Positions 25,914 through 35,481 of a DNA stretch of 64,000 bases are shown piece after piece. The notes under the pieces are model-generated. The model was not told the origin of the DNA and made no database searches. It saw nothing but the letters and a program-made list of their open reading frames with translations. Made by a program: the position numbers and the translations under genes. The first letter of the stretch is position 1, and each line of letters begins with the position of its first letter. Location of the stretch: contig NZ_CP010827.1 of assembly GCF_000833575.1 (NCBI RefSeq), forward strand, positions 372,001-436,000, written 5' to 3'. The DNA is from Corynebacterium singulare (lineage in GTDB: Bacteria > Actinomycetota > Actinomycetes > Mycobacteriales > Mycobacteriaceae).

Positions 25914-25937
25914 AGGCCCAGCGGTTGTCGCTGGGCC
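25903..25937 (-). terminator. Terminator of the dcuC-like gene
   Basis: GGCCCAGCG (25915-25923) and CGCTGGGCC (25929-25937) form a 9-bp perfect stem with a 5-base loop. On the minus strand, downstream of the carrier gene stop, it is followed by a short run containing GTTTT. Confidence 0.7.
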
Positions 25938-25957
25938 CGGACAAAGAGTGGAAGTCA

Positions 25958-27367
25958 CTACCCAATAAACATGAACGCAAACAGCGTGTTGAGGATGGTC
26001 GCCACGATCATCGGCACGGAGGTGCGCTTAACCAGTTGGATGGGGTTGACCTTGATGGCGCCGGAGACGATGAGCACGGCGGCGTTCACCGGGGAGACCT
26101 GGCGCATGAGGTTGGAGGTACCCCAAATAGCGGTGAGCATCTGCGGGGCATGGATGGAGGTTTGCGAGGCCAGGTTCGGCACCACCTCAGAAAAGGCGAA
26201 GTAGGGTGCGGTACCGGAACCGGTCAGGGCGGCCATTGCGGCCGTGGAGGCCACGAAGATAAGGACGATAAGGACGGCTGCACCGGAGGAGCCCTCGGTG
26301 GCGTCGATAAGCATGTCGATCACACCCATCTGCGTGATGCCCTCCACGAGGACTGCGGCGGCGACCAGCAGGGCCACAACGCCTGCTGCGCCCTCACCCA
26401 TGCCCTTGAAGAAGGTGGCCATGGAGTCCACGGCGCCGGTGACGGTGCGGTTGCGGATGGACTCGATGATCATCGCGATGAAGAGGGAGACCACGGTGAC
26501 AGGGAGGATGCCGCCCTCAAACGGGATGATGCCCATCTGCTTGAGGATGGCAGAGATGATGATGAGCAGCAGCGGCATGAGCGGCAGGATTGCGTAGAAA
26601 CCTGGCAGGGCGGCGGCGCGGGCGATGGCTTCCTCAGTGGCCTTATCACTCAGGGAATCAGCGCTGACTGCGCCGGAATCGATGGCCTTGCGAGCGTCCA
26701 CCTTGTCACAGCGGCGCTGCCACCACATGTGGACAAAAGCCGTGATAAGGAGCGTGGGCACCGTGGCGTGTGCGACGGCGCCGTATACGAACTCCGTGGG
26801 GGTCATGTTCGTCAAATCTGCGCCTTGAATAAGGCCGGCCTCCAGCGGGGTAGGCACGATGGTGGAGGAGGTGACCACGATGGCACCCACGGTCAGCGGG
26901 GTTAGCCCGGCGGCGATGAGTGCCGGGAGGAGAGTAGCCACGAGGAGTAGGGAGAGCGCGGCGGCTGAAGGGATCACCAGCGAGAGGAGGGTGCCCAGGA
27001 TAAAGCCCACAGGTACGAGCCAGTAGGAGCCTTTGAAGCGCTTCAGTGGGGCGGAAAGTACAACGACGGTTTTCGCGTCGGCACCGATGTGTCGCATGTA
27101 GGAGACGAAGCCGAAGAGCACCATAATGGCCATGCCGATGCCAGAGAAACGCGACTTAAACAGTGCGTCAACAACAAGCAGCTGGTCATAGAAGGCGTTG
27201 CCAGTCGCTTCAATCTCGGTGGTGCGGAATTCCGCGCGTCCGGTAAGTGCAGCGAGCATGAGCAGAACAACGCCGACGGCAAAGATGGAGGCCGCTGCGT
27301 GGACCTTCTTGTAAATAAGATAAACAACTGCGGCGATGGCCAACAGTGCGATGAGAAGATAAAGCAT
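25958..27367 (-). CDS. C4-dicarboxylate transporter, DcuC-like
   Basis: 469 residues with 12 or so membrane helices and two repeated halves containing re-entrant loops (SSTIVPTPLEAG around residue 168; TGSGTAPYFAFSEVVPNL around residue 385), typical of DcuC and related anion carriers. These exchange or export succinate and other dicarboxylates, chiefly under low oxygen. It starts with ATG close to a divergent menC. Substrate specificity is inferred from the family. Confidence 0.8.
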   Translation of the reverse strand: MLYLLIALLAIAAVVYLIYKKVHAAASIFAVGVVLLMLAALTGRAEFRTTEIEATGNAFYDQLLVVDALFKSRFSGIGMAIMVLFGFVSYMRHIGADAKTVVVLSAPLKRFKGSYWLVPVGFILGTLLSLVIPSAAALSLLLVATLLPALIAAGLTPLTVGAIVVTSSTIVPTPLEAGLIQGADLTNMTPTEFVYGAVAHATVPTLLITAFVHMWWQRRCDKVDARKAIDSGAVSADSLSDKATEEAIARAAALPGFYAILPLMPLLLIIISAILKQMGIIPFEGGILPVTVVSLFIAMIIESIRNRTVTGAVDSMATFFKGMGEGAAGVVALLVAAAVLVEGITQMGVIDMLIDATEGSSGAAVLIVLIFVASTAAMAALTGSGTAPYFAFSEVVPNLASQTSIHAPQMLTAIWGTSNLMRQVSPVNAAVLIVSGAIKVNPIQLVKRTSVPMIVATILNTLFAFMFIG

Positions 27368-27450
27368 CTGAAGATCTTTCTTCTGGTTATAACCAATTAC
27401 TTTTCTAACCTAACACCACCCGTGCCATCTGTCGCATTTAACCCCGCACG

Positions 27451-27466
27451 TACGATGGGTGCCATG
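27451..27466 (+). promoter_or_regulatory. menC -10 box and leaderless start
   Basis: TACGAT (27451-27456) stands exactly 7 bases before the menC ATG at 27464, with no Shine-Dalgarno. This is the leaderless arrangement also seen at hemL and the uvrA-like gene. Confidence 0.55.
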
Positions 27467-28474
27467 CAGATTGATGATCTCCTCGACCGCGCCCACGTGG
27501 TGTCCTTGCCGCTCGCCGTGAAATTCCGCGGCATCACCACGCGGGAAGCACTGCTTATCGAAGGCCCTCACGGCTGGGGTGAATTCGCTCCCTTCCTTGA
27601 GTACGGACCAGAGGAGTCCGCGCGATGGCTCGCGGCTGGTATCGAAGCTGCCTACGAGGGCTTCCCCGAACCCGTGCGTGAGCTGATCGAGGTCAACGGC
27701 ACTATCCCCGCTATCCCCGCGGAGCAGGTGCCCGACGTGATGGCGCGCTACCCCGGCTGCCGCACGTTCAAGATCAAGGTCGCTGAGAAAGGTCAGACAC
27801 TGGAGGATGACATCGCGCGCGTCGCTGCGGTGCGTGCCCACATTGAGGCTCAGGGCCGTGTCCCCGTCCTGCGCGTGGACGCCAACTGTGGCTGGAGCGT
27901 CGAGGAAGCTGTTACTGCGGCGAAGGAACTCATGCCTCTGGATTACATGGAGCAGCCGTGCGCGAGCGTCGAGGAGCTGGCGGAGGTGCGCCGCCAGCTC
28001 ATGCGCGCCGGGATTTTCGTGCGCGTAGCGGCCGATGAATCCATCCGCAAGGCCAGTGACCCGTACCGTGTCGCGGAGCTGCAGGCAGCAGACGTTGCGG
28101 TGGTCAAGCCCGCGCCTCTCGGCGGCGTGCGCAAGGTCCTCGAGGTGGCTAAGCACCTGCGGGAGCGCCATATGGACATCACGGTGGCTTCTGCTTTGGA
28201 TACCTCAGTGGGTATATCAATGGGGCTTGCTGCTGTGGCCGCCTTGCCCCAGATTTATGATGATGAGGACATTGACGTCGTCCCGGCTGCCGCGGGGCTG
28301 GCCACGGGGTCATTGTTCCTAGAAGATGTCACCGCGCCGCGCGAGCTTATCGACGGCCACCTCCGCGCCGCAGCTCTCACCCCCGATCCAGATCGTCTTG
28401 CCGCTTTGGCCGCACCGGATGATCGGCGTGACTGGTGGTTTGAGCGCGTGCGTCAGTGCTGGTCATACTTATAA
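27464..28474 (+). CDS. menC: o-Succinylbenzoate synthase
   Basis: 336 residues, enolase-superfamily (muconate lactonizing subgroup). KIKVAEKG carries the catalytic KxK lysines near residue 106; metal ligands are Asp in LRVDANCGW, Glu in DYMEQPC and Asp in RVAADESI; VVKPAPLGG holds the second Lys. It dehydrates SHCHC to o-succinylbenzoate. The start MQIDDLL is chosen from the promoter spacing; the longer frame into the carrier gene is a shadow. Confidence 0.93.
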   Translation: MQIDDLLDRAHVVSLPLAVKFRGITTREALLIEGPHGWGEFAPFLEYGPEESARWLAAGIEAAYEGFPEPVRELIEVNGTIPAIPAEQVPDVMARYPGCRTFKIKVAEKGQTLEDDIARVAAVRAHIEAQGRVPVLRVDANCGWSVEEAVTAAKELMPLDYMEQPCASVEELAEVRRQLMRAGIFVRVAADESIRKASDPYRVAELQAADVAVVKPAPLGGVRKVLEVAKHLRERHMDITVASALDTSVGISMGLAAVAALPQIYDDEDIDVVPAAAGLATGSLFLEDVTAPRELIDGHLRAAALTPDPDRLAALAAPDDRRDWWFERVRQCWSYL

Positions 28475-28522
28475 ACTCGCACCTCACGGTCGATGTCTGG
28501 GCCGGGGCGTAGGCTGGTTGAC

Positions 28523-30859
28523 ATGACCGTTTCTGTGAGAGATGCACACCTGCACAACCTCCGTAACGTTGATGTGGACCTGCCACGCGGCAAGCTCGTA
28601 GCTGTCACCGGTGTGTCCGGTTCAGGTAAGTCCTCCCTTGCTTTCGGCACCATCCACGGCGAGGGCCAGCGGCGCTACCTAGAGTCCGTGGCGCCTTTTG
28701 CCCGGCGTCTTATTGCTTCGGCCGTCGATCCGCAGGTCGGACGCATCGATGGTCTGCCGCCAACAGTGGCGTTGCAGCAGTCAGCCTCGACGGGTGGTGC
28801 TCGCTCCACCGTGGGTACGATTTCCGCCATCTCCAACTCGGTGCGCTTGCTGTATTCGCGCTGCGGCGAGAACCCTGAGGGCCTTTATTCTGATTCCTTC
28901 TCCCCGAATACTCCGGAGGGTATGTGCCCCGAGTGCCAAGGTACCGGTGTAGTACACGAGCCCACGGAAGCATCCATGGTGCCGGACCCCAGCTTGAGTA
29001 TTGAAGATGGCGCCATTGCCGCCTGGCCCGGCGCCTGGGCCGGTAAGAACTTCCACGACATCCTGGAAGAACTAGGCTACGACCTCGACTCGCCGTGGGA
29101 AGACCTGCCACAGAAAGATCGCGACTGGATCCTTTTTACGGAGGAGCGTCCAGTTGTCACGGTCAAGCCCCACCGCGGTGAGGATCAGATCCAGCGTAAC
29201 TACAAAGGAACATGGCGGTCGGTAGCGTCCTACCTGCGTAAAACCTTCGCGGAGACGAACTCCGACACTCTTCGCGCCCGCACGCTCAGCTACATGGAAT
29301 CCCATAAATGCACCACGTGTGATGGCCGCCGTCTTAACCCGCGGGCCCTCAAGGTGACGTATGCGGGCTTGCCTATCGACGTCTTCAATAGCCTTCCGCT
29401 AGCGGATGCCCTCGAACTCCTCACCACGCGCTCCCCACAACCGAATGATGCTGAGGACCTGTTGCTCAAGACCATTCGCCCGGCCTTGGAGTCCGCCCTT
29501 GAGCTGGGCCTAGGACACCTCAGCCTGGATCGTCCCACAGACACGTTGTCTGCAGGCGAAGTGCAGCGTCTACGCCTAGCGGCGCAGCTGCGCTCCGGTC
29601 TCTTTGGTGTCACGTATGTGCTCGATGAGCCGTCCGCGGGCCTCCACCCGGCAGAGCGTGATGCAGTGCTGGATATCTGCCGCCGTTTCATCGATGAAGG
29701 TAACTCCGTCCTGCTGGTAGAGCACGATATGAACCTGGTGAAGCATGCGGATTGGCTCATTGACGTTGGACCGCGCGCCGGGGAGCGCGGCGGCGAAGTG
29801 GTCTATTCAGGTCCCGTTGCGGATTACGACGCAGACACCCCCACAGCCCGCGCCTTGGCACGCCCGCATCCAGAGCCCAACGGTGAGCCGCGTGAAGCGC
29901 ATGGGGCAGTCGAACTGCGCAACGTATGCTCGAACAACATCGATGGCCTCGATGTGAACTTTGGCCTGGGCCAATTCACAGTACTGACCGGCCTTTCCGG
30001 CTCCGGTAAGTCGACTTTGCTGCACGTGCTCGATGACACCCTTGCAGGAGATGACAGTCCGAAGGCCGTCAAGCGCGTGGTATCCATTACGCAAAAGCCC
30101 ATCGGCCGCACGCCACGCTCCACGGTGGCGACGTACACCAACCTTTTTGACAATGTGCGCAAGCTTTTTGCGTCCACGCCTGAGGCCAAGGAAAAGAAGT
30201 GGACCGTCTCCCGCTTTTCCTACAACGTCAAGCAGGGCCAGTGCCCTACGTGTGGAGGCGCCGGACAAATCGAGGTTGAGCTCGTCTTCCTCCCCGGCTC
30301 CTACACCCAGTGCCCGGACTGCCACGGCAAGCGCTATAACGAGGACACCCTGTCCATCCGCTGGAATGGCTACACCATCGCGGACATCCTTGACCTCACC
30401 GTGGAAGAAGCCCTCGACGTCTTTGCTGATGAGGCGCCGATCCTCCACGCTGTGCAGACCCTCGACGCAGTCGGATTGGGTTACCTGCGCCTAGGCCAAG
30501 GTGCCCCGGAGCTCTCCGGTGGTGAAGCGCAGCGCATCAAGCTTGCCACGGAGCTGCAACGCTCTCGCAATTCCCGCCGTGGGCACACCGTTTACCTGCT
30601 GGATGAGCCAACGACCGGCCTCCACCCGGCCGATATCGAGCTGCTGATCACGGAGCTGCACTCTCTGGTGGATGCGTCCCACACCGTTGTTGCCGTGGAC
30701 CACGACCTCGGCCTCATCGCCGGGGCGGACCGCGTCATCGAGATGGGGCCAGGCTCCGGTGTTGAGGGCGGTGAGATTGTGGCGGACGGCGCGCCGGCCG
30801 AGGTCTCCGCGGGTGACACACCGACGGGCGCGGTACTGAGCGGCGTAGGCACGCGCTAG
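28523..30859 (+). CDS. UvrA paralogue (short, UvrA2/DrrC-like)
   Basis: 778 residues, shorter than canonical UvrA (about 940-950). Two ABC modules with Walker A GVSGSGKSSLAF near residue 30 and [14 protein letters not shown] near 500, signature regions DTLSAGEVQRLRLAAQL and PELSGGEAQRIKLATEL, and Cys-rich zinc modules CPECQGTG, CTTCDGRR, CPTCGGAG and CPDCHG. The UvrB-binding domain is reduced. Such paralogues act in damage tolerance or self-resistance to DNA-binding drugs. ATG 28523 follows TAGGCT by 7 bases. Confidence 0.88.
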   Translation: MTVSVRDAHLHNLRNVDVDLPRGKLVAVTGVSGSGKSSLAFGTIHGEGQRRYLESVAPFARRLIASAVDPQVGRIDGLPPTVALQQSASTGGARSTVGTISAISNSVRLLYSRCGENPEGLYSDSFSPNTPEGMCPECQGTGVVHEPTEASMVPDPSLSIEDGAIAAWPGAWAGKNFHDILEELGYDLDSPWEDLPQKDRDWILFTEERPVVTVKPHRGEDQIQRNYKGTWRSVASYLRKTFAETNSDTLRARTLSYMESHKCTTCDGRRLNPRALKVTYAGLPIDVFNSLPLADALELLTTRSPQPNDAEDLLLKTIRPALESALELGLGHLSLDRPTDTLSAGEVQRLRLAAQLRSGLFGVTYVLDEPSAGLHPAERDAVLDICRRFIDEGNSVLLVEHDMNLVKHADWLIDVGPRAGERGGEVVYSGPVADYDADTPTARALARPHPEPNGEPREAHGAVELRNVCSNNIDGLDVNFGLGQFTVLTGLSGSGKSTLLHVLDDTLAGDDSPKAVKRVVSITQKPIGRTPRSTVATYTNLFDNVRKLFASTPEAKEKKWTVSRFSYNVKQGQCPTCGGAGQIEVELVFLPGSYTQCPDCHGKRYNEDTLSIRWNGYTIADILDLTVEEALDVFADEAPILHAVQTLDAVGLGYLRLGQGAPELSGGEAQRIKLATELQRSRNSRRGHTVYLLDEPTTGLHPADIELLITELHSLVDASHTVVAVDHDLGLIAGADRVIEMGPGSGVEGGEIVADGAPAEVSAGDTPTGAVLSGVGTR

Positions 30860-30882
30860 GAACGCACGATAAGGTGAATTCC

Positions 30883-31479
30883 ATGACCAACAACAATGGT
30901 GAGAACGAGACGCGCCAGTTTGGCCGCGTCACCGGTGACAACGAAACGCGCCAATTTGGTGCACCTCAGGCGGGTAGCAACCATCAGCAGCCCCGCCAGC
31001 AACCACCGCAGCGCCCCCAGCAATACTTCCCAGAGCCTGGTTCACAGAACTCATCGGAATACGAGCAGCCCTACCAGCAGGCGCAGTACGATCCGGTTCC
31101 TTCTAGCTACACCGTCGAGGAACCGAAGAAGGGCGGCAGCGGAGCATTGGCCTATGTCTTCGCAGCCATCGCAGCCATTGCCGTCGTCACTGCCGGTGTG
31201 CTTTTCTTCCTGTGGCGCGGTGCAGCCGAGGAGGCCAATAAGCCTGCCCCAGAGCCGGTAACCCACACGCAGACCGTGACCACGGAGGTTCCCACAACGG
31301 TGACCACCACGGAGGATGCACCGCGCGACGAGATGCCGCCGGAGCTCCCGACGGATTTGCCCACCGACCTTCCGCCGGAGCTGCAGGACCAGCTGGATCA
31401 GGGCGGCGATGACTTGGAAGATCTGCTCAATGAGCTCTTTGGTGGGCTTGAGACAAACAGCGGGGCGGATAGTGTCTAA
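30883..31479 (+). CDS. Membrane protein with Gln/Pro-rich N-terminus and Thr/Glu-rich tail
   Basis: 198 residues: a polar N-terminal region with a twice-repeated NETRQFG element, Gln/Pro-rich stretch, one membrane helix (ALAYVFAAIAAIAVVTAGVLFFL, about 87-109) and an extracellular acidic Thr/Pro-rich tail. It overlaps the start of menD by 8 bases. The topology suggests a cell-wall-facing tail. No family recognised. Both AAGGTG and a -10-like TAAGGT precede the ATG, so a leadered or leaderless start are both possible. Confidence 0.65.
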   Translation: MTNNNGENETRQFGRVTGDNETRQFGAPQAGSNHQQPRQQPPQRPQQYFPEPGSQNSSEYEQPYQQAQYDPVPSSYTVEEPKKGGSGALAYVFAAIAAIAVVTAGVLFFLWRGAAEEANKPAPEPVTHTQTVTTEVPTTVTTTEDAPRDEMPPELPTDLPTDLPPELQDQLDQGGDDLEDLLNELFGGLETNSGADSV

Positions 31480-33127
31480 CCCTGAATCGATGGAACTTGC
31501 CCAGGCTTTGGCTGCGCAGCTGTCGCGGCACCTCACGGACGTGGTCCTGTGCCCAGGCTCGCGCAACGCGCCGTTGTCGCTGGCGCTCCTCGCACGGTCT
31601 GATGTGCGTGTGCACACCCGTCTGGATGAGCGTTCCGCTGCCTTCGCTGCTCTGGGGTTGGCGCGGGTGCAGCGCCGCCACGTCGGCATAGTCATGACCT
31701 CGGGCACCGCGGTGGCCAACGCTCTACCGGCGATGGTGGAAGCGCACTACTCGCACACGCCGCTTGCCGTCATCAGCGCGGATCGGCCCGCTCGTATGGT
31801 GGGCACGGGAGCGTCCCAGACCATTGAACAGCAGGGCATCTTCGGCGTGTATGCACAGACCACCCAGGTGGACAGTGCTGCTGATGTTCCACTCATCGCG
31901 GAGCGTTTCCTCGCTGACCGGCAGGTGCACATCAACGTCGCTCTTGACGTGCCTCTGGTAGGCGAGGAGCTTCCGGGTGAGCCGAACGATGTCACGCAGC
32001 ACCGCGCGCGTACCCCGCGCTGGTCCAACCATGGCGAGGTGGCTGTGGATCTGAGCCGCAATACGCTCGTCGTCGCGGGTGACGAAGCCTGGGAGGTTGA
32101 GGGCCTCGAAGACGTGCCGACGATTGCTGAACCCACCGCCCCCGCGCCTTACCACCCAGTGCATCCCGCCGCGGCGCACCTTTTCCGCCGTGCGCAGGTC
32201 TCCGCCAATGACTACGTGGTCAACACCAAGGTGGAGCAGGTCATCGTCGTGGGGCATCCCACCTTGCATCGCGGGGTTGTGGCATTGCTCAGTGATCCCG
32301 ATATCGACCTCATTTGCCTGTCCCGCACGGAGGATTTCACCAACCCGCGCGGTGAGTCCGCACAGCTAGGCACCACAGTGAAGACCAGCGGCGAGCCTAC
32401 GCGTGAGTGGATGAAGATCTGTGCAGGAGCTGCCCAGATGGCAGCAGACGGTGTTCGCGAGGTCCTCGCAGAGACCACGGGTGAGGAGGCCACGGACTCT
32501 GAAATTGGCTTCACTGGTCTGCACGTTGCTGCCGCGGTGGGGGATACCTTGTCCGTGGGAGACATTCTGGTGTTGGGGGCATCGAACCCGGTACGGGATG
32601 CCTCGCTTATCGGCCTTCCTTTTGATGGTGTGGAGACCTATTCGCCGCGTGGTGCTGCCGGTATTGATGGCACCGTTGCCCAAGCCATCGGCATCGCCGT
32701 GGCCACGCAATCTCGTGAGGCAGATGCGCCCCGCGCACCGCGCACCGTGGCGCTCATGGGGGATGTCACCTTCCTCCACGACGCCACCTCCCTCATCCTC
32801 CCCGAGGACAATCCTCGCCCGGAGAACCTCACCATCGTCGTGGCCAATGACAATGGCGGCGGTATTTTCGAGCTGCTTGAGCAAGGCAGTGAGGCGCTGC
32901 GCCCCTCCTTCGAGAAGGCGTTTGGGACGCCGCATGGGGTGGGCGTCGCTAAGCTTGCAGAAGCCTGCGGCGCTGAGCATCGTGAGGTGAGCACGGCGCA
33001 GGAGCTTCTCGACGTCCTCGCGGAGCTCAAGGAATACTCCACCGGTATCACCGTGGTTGAGGCCCACACCACGCGCTCCTCGCGGCGTGCGCTGCAGGAG
33101 GCACTGGCGGCCAAGGTGGGTCAGTAA
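31472..33127 (+). CDS. menD: SEPHCHC synthase
   Basis: 551 residues, thiamine-diphosphate enzyme. N-terminal catalytic-type Glu sits in HTRLDERSAAFAALG, with PGSRNAPLSLALL and MTSGTAVANALPAMVEAHY typical of MenD; the ThDP-binding motif is GDVTFLHDATSL with VVANDNGGGIFELL. It condenses isochorismate and 2-oxoglutarate. The GTG start at 31472 overlaps the upstream stop; an ATG at 31490 is an alternative. Confidence 0.94.
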   Translation: MSNPESMELAQALAAQLSRHLTDVVLCPGSRNAPLSLALLARSDVRVHTRLDERSAAFAALGLARVQRRHVGIVMTSGTAVANALPAMVEAHYSHTPLAVISADRPARMVGTGASQTIEQQGIFGVYAQTTQVDSAADVPLIAERFLADRQVHINVALDVPLVGEELPGEPNDVTQHRARTPRWSNHGEVAVDLSRNTLVVAGDEAWEVEGLEDVPTIAEPTAPAPYHPVHPAAAHLFRRAQVSANDYVVNTKVEQVIVVGHPTLHRGVVALLSDPDIDLICLSRTEDFTNPRGESAQLGTTVKTSGEPTREWMKICAGAAQMAADGVREVLAETTGEEATDSEIGFTGLHVAAAVGDTLSVGDILVLGASNPVRDASLIGLPFDGVETYSPRGAAGIDGTVAQAIGIAVATQSREADAPRAPRTVALMGDVTFLHDATSLILPEDNPRPENLTIVVANDNGGGIFELLEQGSEALRPSFEKAFGTPHGVGVAKLAEACGAEHREVSTAQELLDVLAELKEYSTGITVVEAHTTRSSRRALQEALAAKVGQ

Positions 33128-33128
33128 C

Positions 33129-33572
33129 GTGACGCGACGGCGGGTGCGCCAGCTCATCCTGATGCTCTATGCTGCCGCCCTGGTGGGGATGGCTGGCATG
33201 GTTCTTGGGCCTTTTCTCAATGACCGCACCATTACCGCGAATCCCGGGCGAGCGCTGGCCACGGTGACAGATGTGGGCCGCTTGCGCACCTTCGTCGACT
33301 TCCAAGATGGTGAGGGCATCTACCACACCCCGACGACCGGTCTGCTTTATCCCACCGGGTTGGGCGAGGGGCAACAGGTGTGGGTGCTCTACGCTAAAAA
33401 TAATCCTGACCTCGTGAAAGTCGAAGGCCGCGAGTGGACGCTATCGGTGATTCCGGCCCTGTCCTCAGCGGTTGTGGCGACTCTCATCGCGGGTGCATGC
33501 TGGTGGGGAAGCGGAAAAATTAACCGAAACTTTGCACGGGCGTTACCAGAGGAGAACAAAGACAAGGAATGA
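33129..33572 (+). CDS. DUF3592-like membrane protein
   Basis: 147 residues with two membrane helices (LILMLYAAALVGMAGMVLGPF and VIPALSSAVVATLIAGACWW) flanking an extracytoplasmic beta domain of about 75 residues. GTG start at 33129 directly after the menD stop; the end overlaps the glycosyltransferase start (ATGA). The same position in M. tuberculosis is occupied by Rv0556, between menD and mgtA. Function unknown. Confidence 0.75.
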   Translation: MTRRRVRQLILMLYAAALVGMAGMVLGPFLNDRTITANPGRALATVTDVGRLRTFVDFQDGEGIYHTPTTGLLYPTGLGEGQQVWVLYAKNNPDLVKVEGREWTLSVIPALSSAVVATLIAGACWWGSGKINRNFARALPEENKDKE

Positions 33573-34780
33573 TGGGGCGCATGCGTGTAGCCATCGTCGC
33601 AGAATCCTTCCTGCCTAACGTCAATGGAGTAACGAACTCCGTGCTGCGCGTGCTCGAGTACCTTCACGAGCACGGTCATGAGGCCATCGTTATTGCTCCT
33701 GGCGCCCGTGATGGCCAGGAGGAGATCCCTGATTACCTGGGGTTTAGCATTGTTCGTGTCCCTACCGTGCGAGTGCCACTGGTGGATTCTTTACCTGTTG
33801 GGGTGCCCACCACTGCTGTGGATGAGGCCCTTCGTGAATTCAAGCCGGACATTATCCACTTGGCCAGCCCATTCGTCCTCGGCGCGGCGGGAGCGTTCTC
33901 TGCCCGCCAGCAACGGATTCCGGCCGTGGCGCTCTACCAGACTGATGTAGCGGGATTTGCCACCAAGTATCACGCCTCCGCGTTGGCCTATGGCGTGTGG
34001 GAGTGGCTGCGCACCATTCACAACGCCTGCCAGATGACGCTTGCCCCCTCCTCGCTCACCATCGCTGACTTGGAAAAGCACCACATCAAGAACGTGCGCC
34101 ACTGGGGCCGTGGTGTCGATTCGGAGCGCTTCCACCCTTCGAAGCGCTCGGCTGCGCTGCGCCGCGAGTGGGATCCGACTGGCCGCAGGAAAATCGTGGG
34201 CTTCGTTGGCCGCCTCGCCGCCGAGAAAGGCGTGCACCGTCTATCCGCGCTGAACGGGCGTGATGATATCCAGCTCGTCATTGTGGGTGACGGTCCGGAG
34301 CGTCCGCTGCTCGAGGCCCAGCTTCCCACTGCGGTATTCACTGGAGCCTTGAGCGGTGAGGAGTTGGCTGCGGCGTATGCCTCCCTCGATGTGTTTGTTC
34401 ATGCGGGAGAATTTGAGACGTTCTGCCAGGCTATCCAGGAGGCGCAGGCCTCGGGCGTACCCACCATTGGGCCCCGCGCGGGCGGACCGGTGGATCTTAT
34501 TGAGGAAGGCTACAACGGGCTGCTTCTCGACGTTCCAACGTTCGTCGAGGACCTCCCCACTGCCGTCGATGCTCTACTCAACCCAGAGATCCACCAGGAA
34601 CTGCGTGAGAATGCCCGCGAGTCCATTTCTTCCAAGACCTGGCCGGCGCTGTGTGAGCAGCTGGTGGGCTACTACGAGGAAGTCTTGGAGGATGTTCGCG
34701 AGGTGCCGCTGACCATCTTTGGCCAGCGGCCTGAGCTACCGCGCTGGGCCGCTCGCGCTTTGGGCGCGCGCGTAGCCTAG
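33569..34780 (+). CDS. mgtA: GT4 glycosyltransferase, MgtA-like alpha-mannosyltransferase
   Basis: 403 residues, GT-B fold. N-terminal [18 protein letters not shown], Rossmann core [19 protein letters not shown], and the donor site [27 protein letters not shown] with the E-x7-E pattern. Synteny with M. tuberculosis Rv0557 and the C. glutamicum mgtA locus (menD, DUF3592, GT, menG) supports the mannosyltransferase of glucuronosyl-diacylglycerol-based glycolipids and lipomannan. A start at 33581 (MRVAIVAE) is also plausible. Confidence 0.82.
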   Translation: MMGRMRVAIVAESFLPNVNGVTNSVLRVLEYLHEHGHEAIVIAPGARDGQEEIPDYLGFSIVRVPTVRVPLVDSLPVGVPTTAVDEALREFKPDIIHLASPFVLGAAGAFSARQQRIPAVALYQTDVAGFATKYHASALAYGVWEWLRTIHNACQMTLAPSSLTIADLEKHHIKNVRHWGRGVDSERFHPSKRSAALRREWDPTGRRKIVGFVGRLAAEKGVHRLSALNGRDDIQLVIVGDGPERPLLEAQLPTAVFTGALSGEELAAAYASLDVFVHAGEFETFCQAIQEAQASGVPTIGPRAGGPVDLIEEGYNGLLLDVPTFVEDLPTAVDALLNPEIHQELRENARESISSKTWPALCEQLVGYYEEVLEDVREVPLTIFGQRPELPRWAARALGARVA

Positions 34781-34791
34781 ACTTGGCTTTT

Positions 34792-35481
34792 GTGTCTAAG
34801 GCAGATCTGGAGAAAAAGCCCTTCGATGTTGCGCGCATGTTTGACGCGGTGGGCAAGAAGTATGACATCACCAACACGGTGCTGTCTTTTGGCCAAGACG
34901 CGCGGTGGCGCCGCCTGACCCGCGAGAGGCTTGACCTGAAGCCGGGGGAGAAGGTCCTGGACCTTGCCGCCGGAACGGCGGTGTCTACCGTCGAACTGGC
35001 CAAGTCCGGTGCGTGGTGCGTGGCCTGTGATTTCTCTCGCGGCATGCTTGCAGCAGGTGAAGGCCGTGATGTGCCCAAGGTTGCTGGCGACGGCATGCGT
35101 CTGCCTTTTGCGGACAACACCTTTGATGCGGTGACCATCTCCTATGGCCTGCGCAATATCCACGACTTCGAGCTAGGACTGCGTGAGATGGCACGCGTGA
35201 CCAAGCCCGGTGGGCGCCTCGCCGTGGCGGAGTTTTCCAAGCCAGTCATCCCGGTATTCGGCACCGTGTACAAGGAATACTTGACTCGCCTGCTGCCGCC
35301 GATTGCACAGGTCGTCTCCTCCAACCCGGAGGCCTACATTTACCTGGCGGAGTCCATTCGTGCGTGGCCAGAGCAGCACGAGCTTGCAGCGGCGATTAAT
35401 CGCAACGGCTGGACGCAGGCAGGCTGGCGCAACTTGACCTTCGGCATCGTGGCTTTGCACTCCGCCGTCAAACCTGCTTAA
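34792..35481 (+). CDS. menG: Demethylmenaquinone methyltransferase
   Basis: 229 residues, class I SAM methyltransferase: [26 protein letters not shown] at the N-terminus is the UbiE/MenG signature, the SAM loop is [16 protein letters not shown] and the second signature is [17 protein letters not shown]. It performs the last methylation to menaquinone. GTG 34792 is preferred; TAGACT lies 8 bases upstream, hinting at a leaderless start; TTG 34783 is an alternative. It overlaps the convergent menJ by 4 bp. Confidence 0.93.
   Translation: MSKADLEKKPFDVARMFDAVGKKYDITNTVLSFGQDARWRRLTRERLDLKPGEKVLDLAAGTAVSTVELAKSGAWCVACDFSRGMLAAGEGRDVPKVAGDGMRLPFADNTFDAVTISYGLRNIHDFELGLREMARVTKPGGRLAVAEFSKPVIPVFGTVYKEYLTRLLPPIAQVVSSNPEAYIYLAESIRAWPEQHELAAAINRNGWTQAGWRNLTFGIVALHSAVKPA

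Noticed and set aside
26060..26905. Plus-strand His/Gly/Asp-rich frame opposite the DcuC-like gene
   Set aside because: Composition is the reverse-complement shadow of hydrophobic codons; no start signal.
27089..27463. N-terminal extension of menC through the dcuC-like gene
   Set aside because: The extra residues have no similarity to MenC and lie antisense to the carrier gene; the promoter places the start at 27464.
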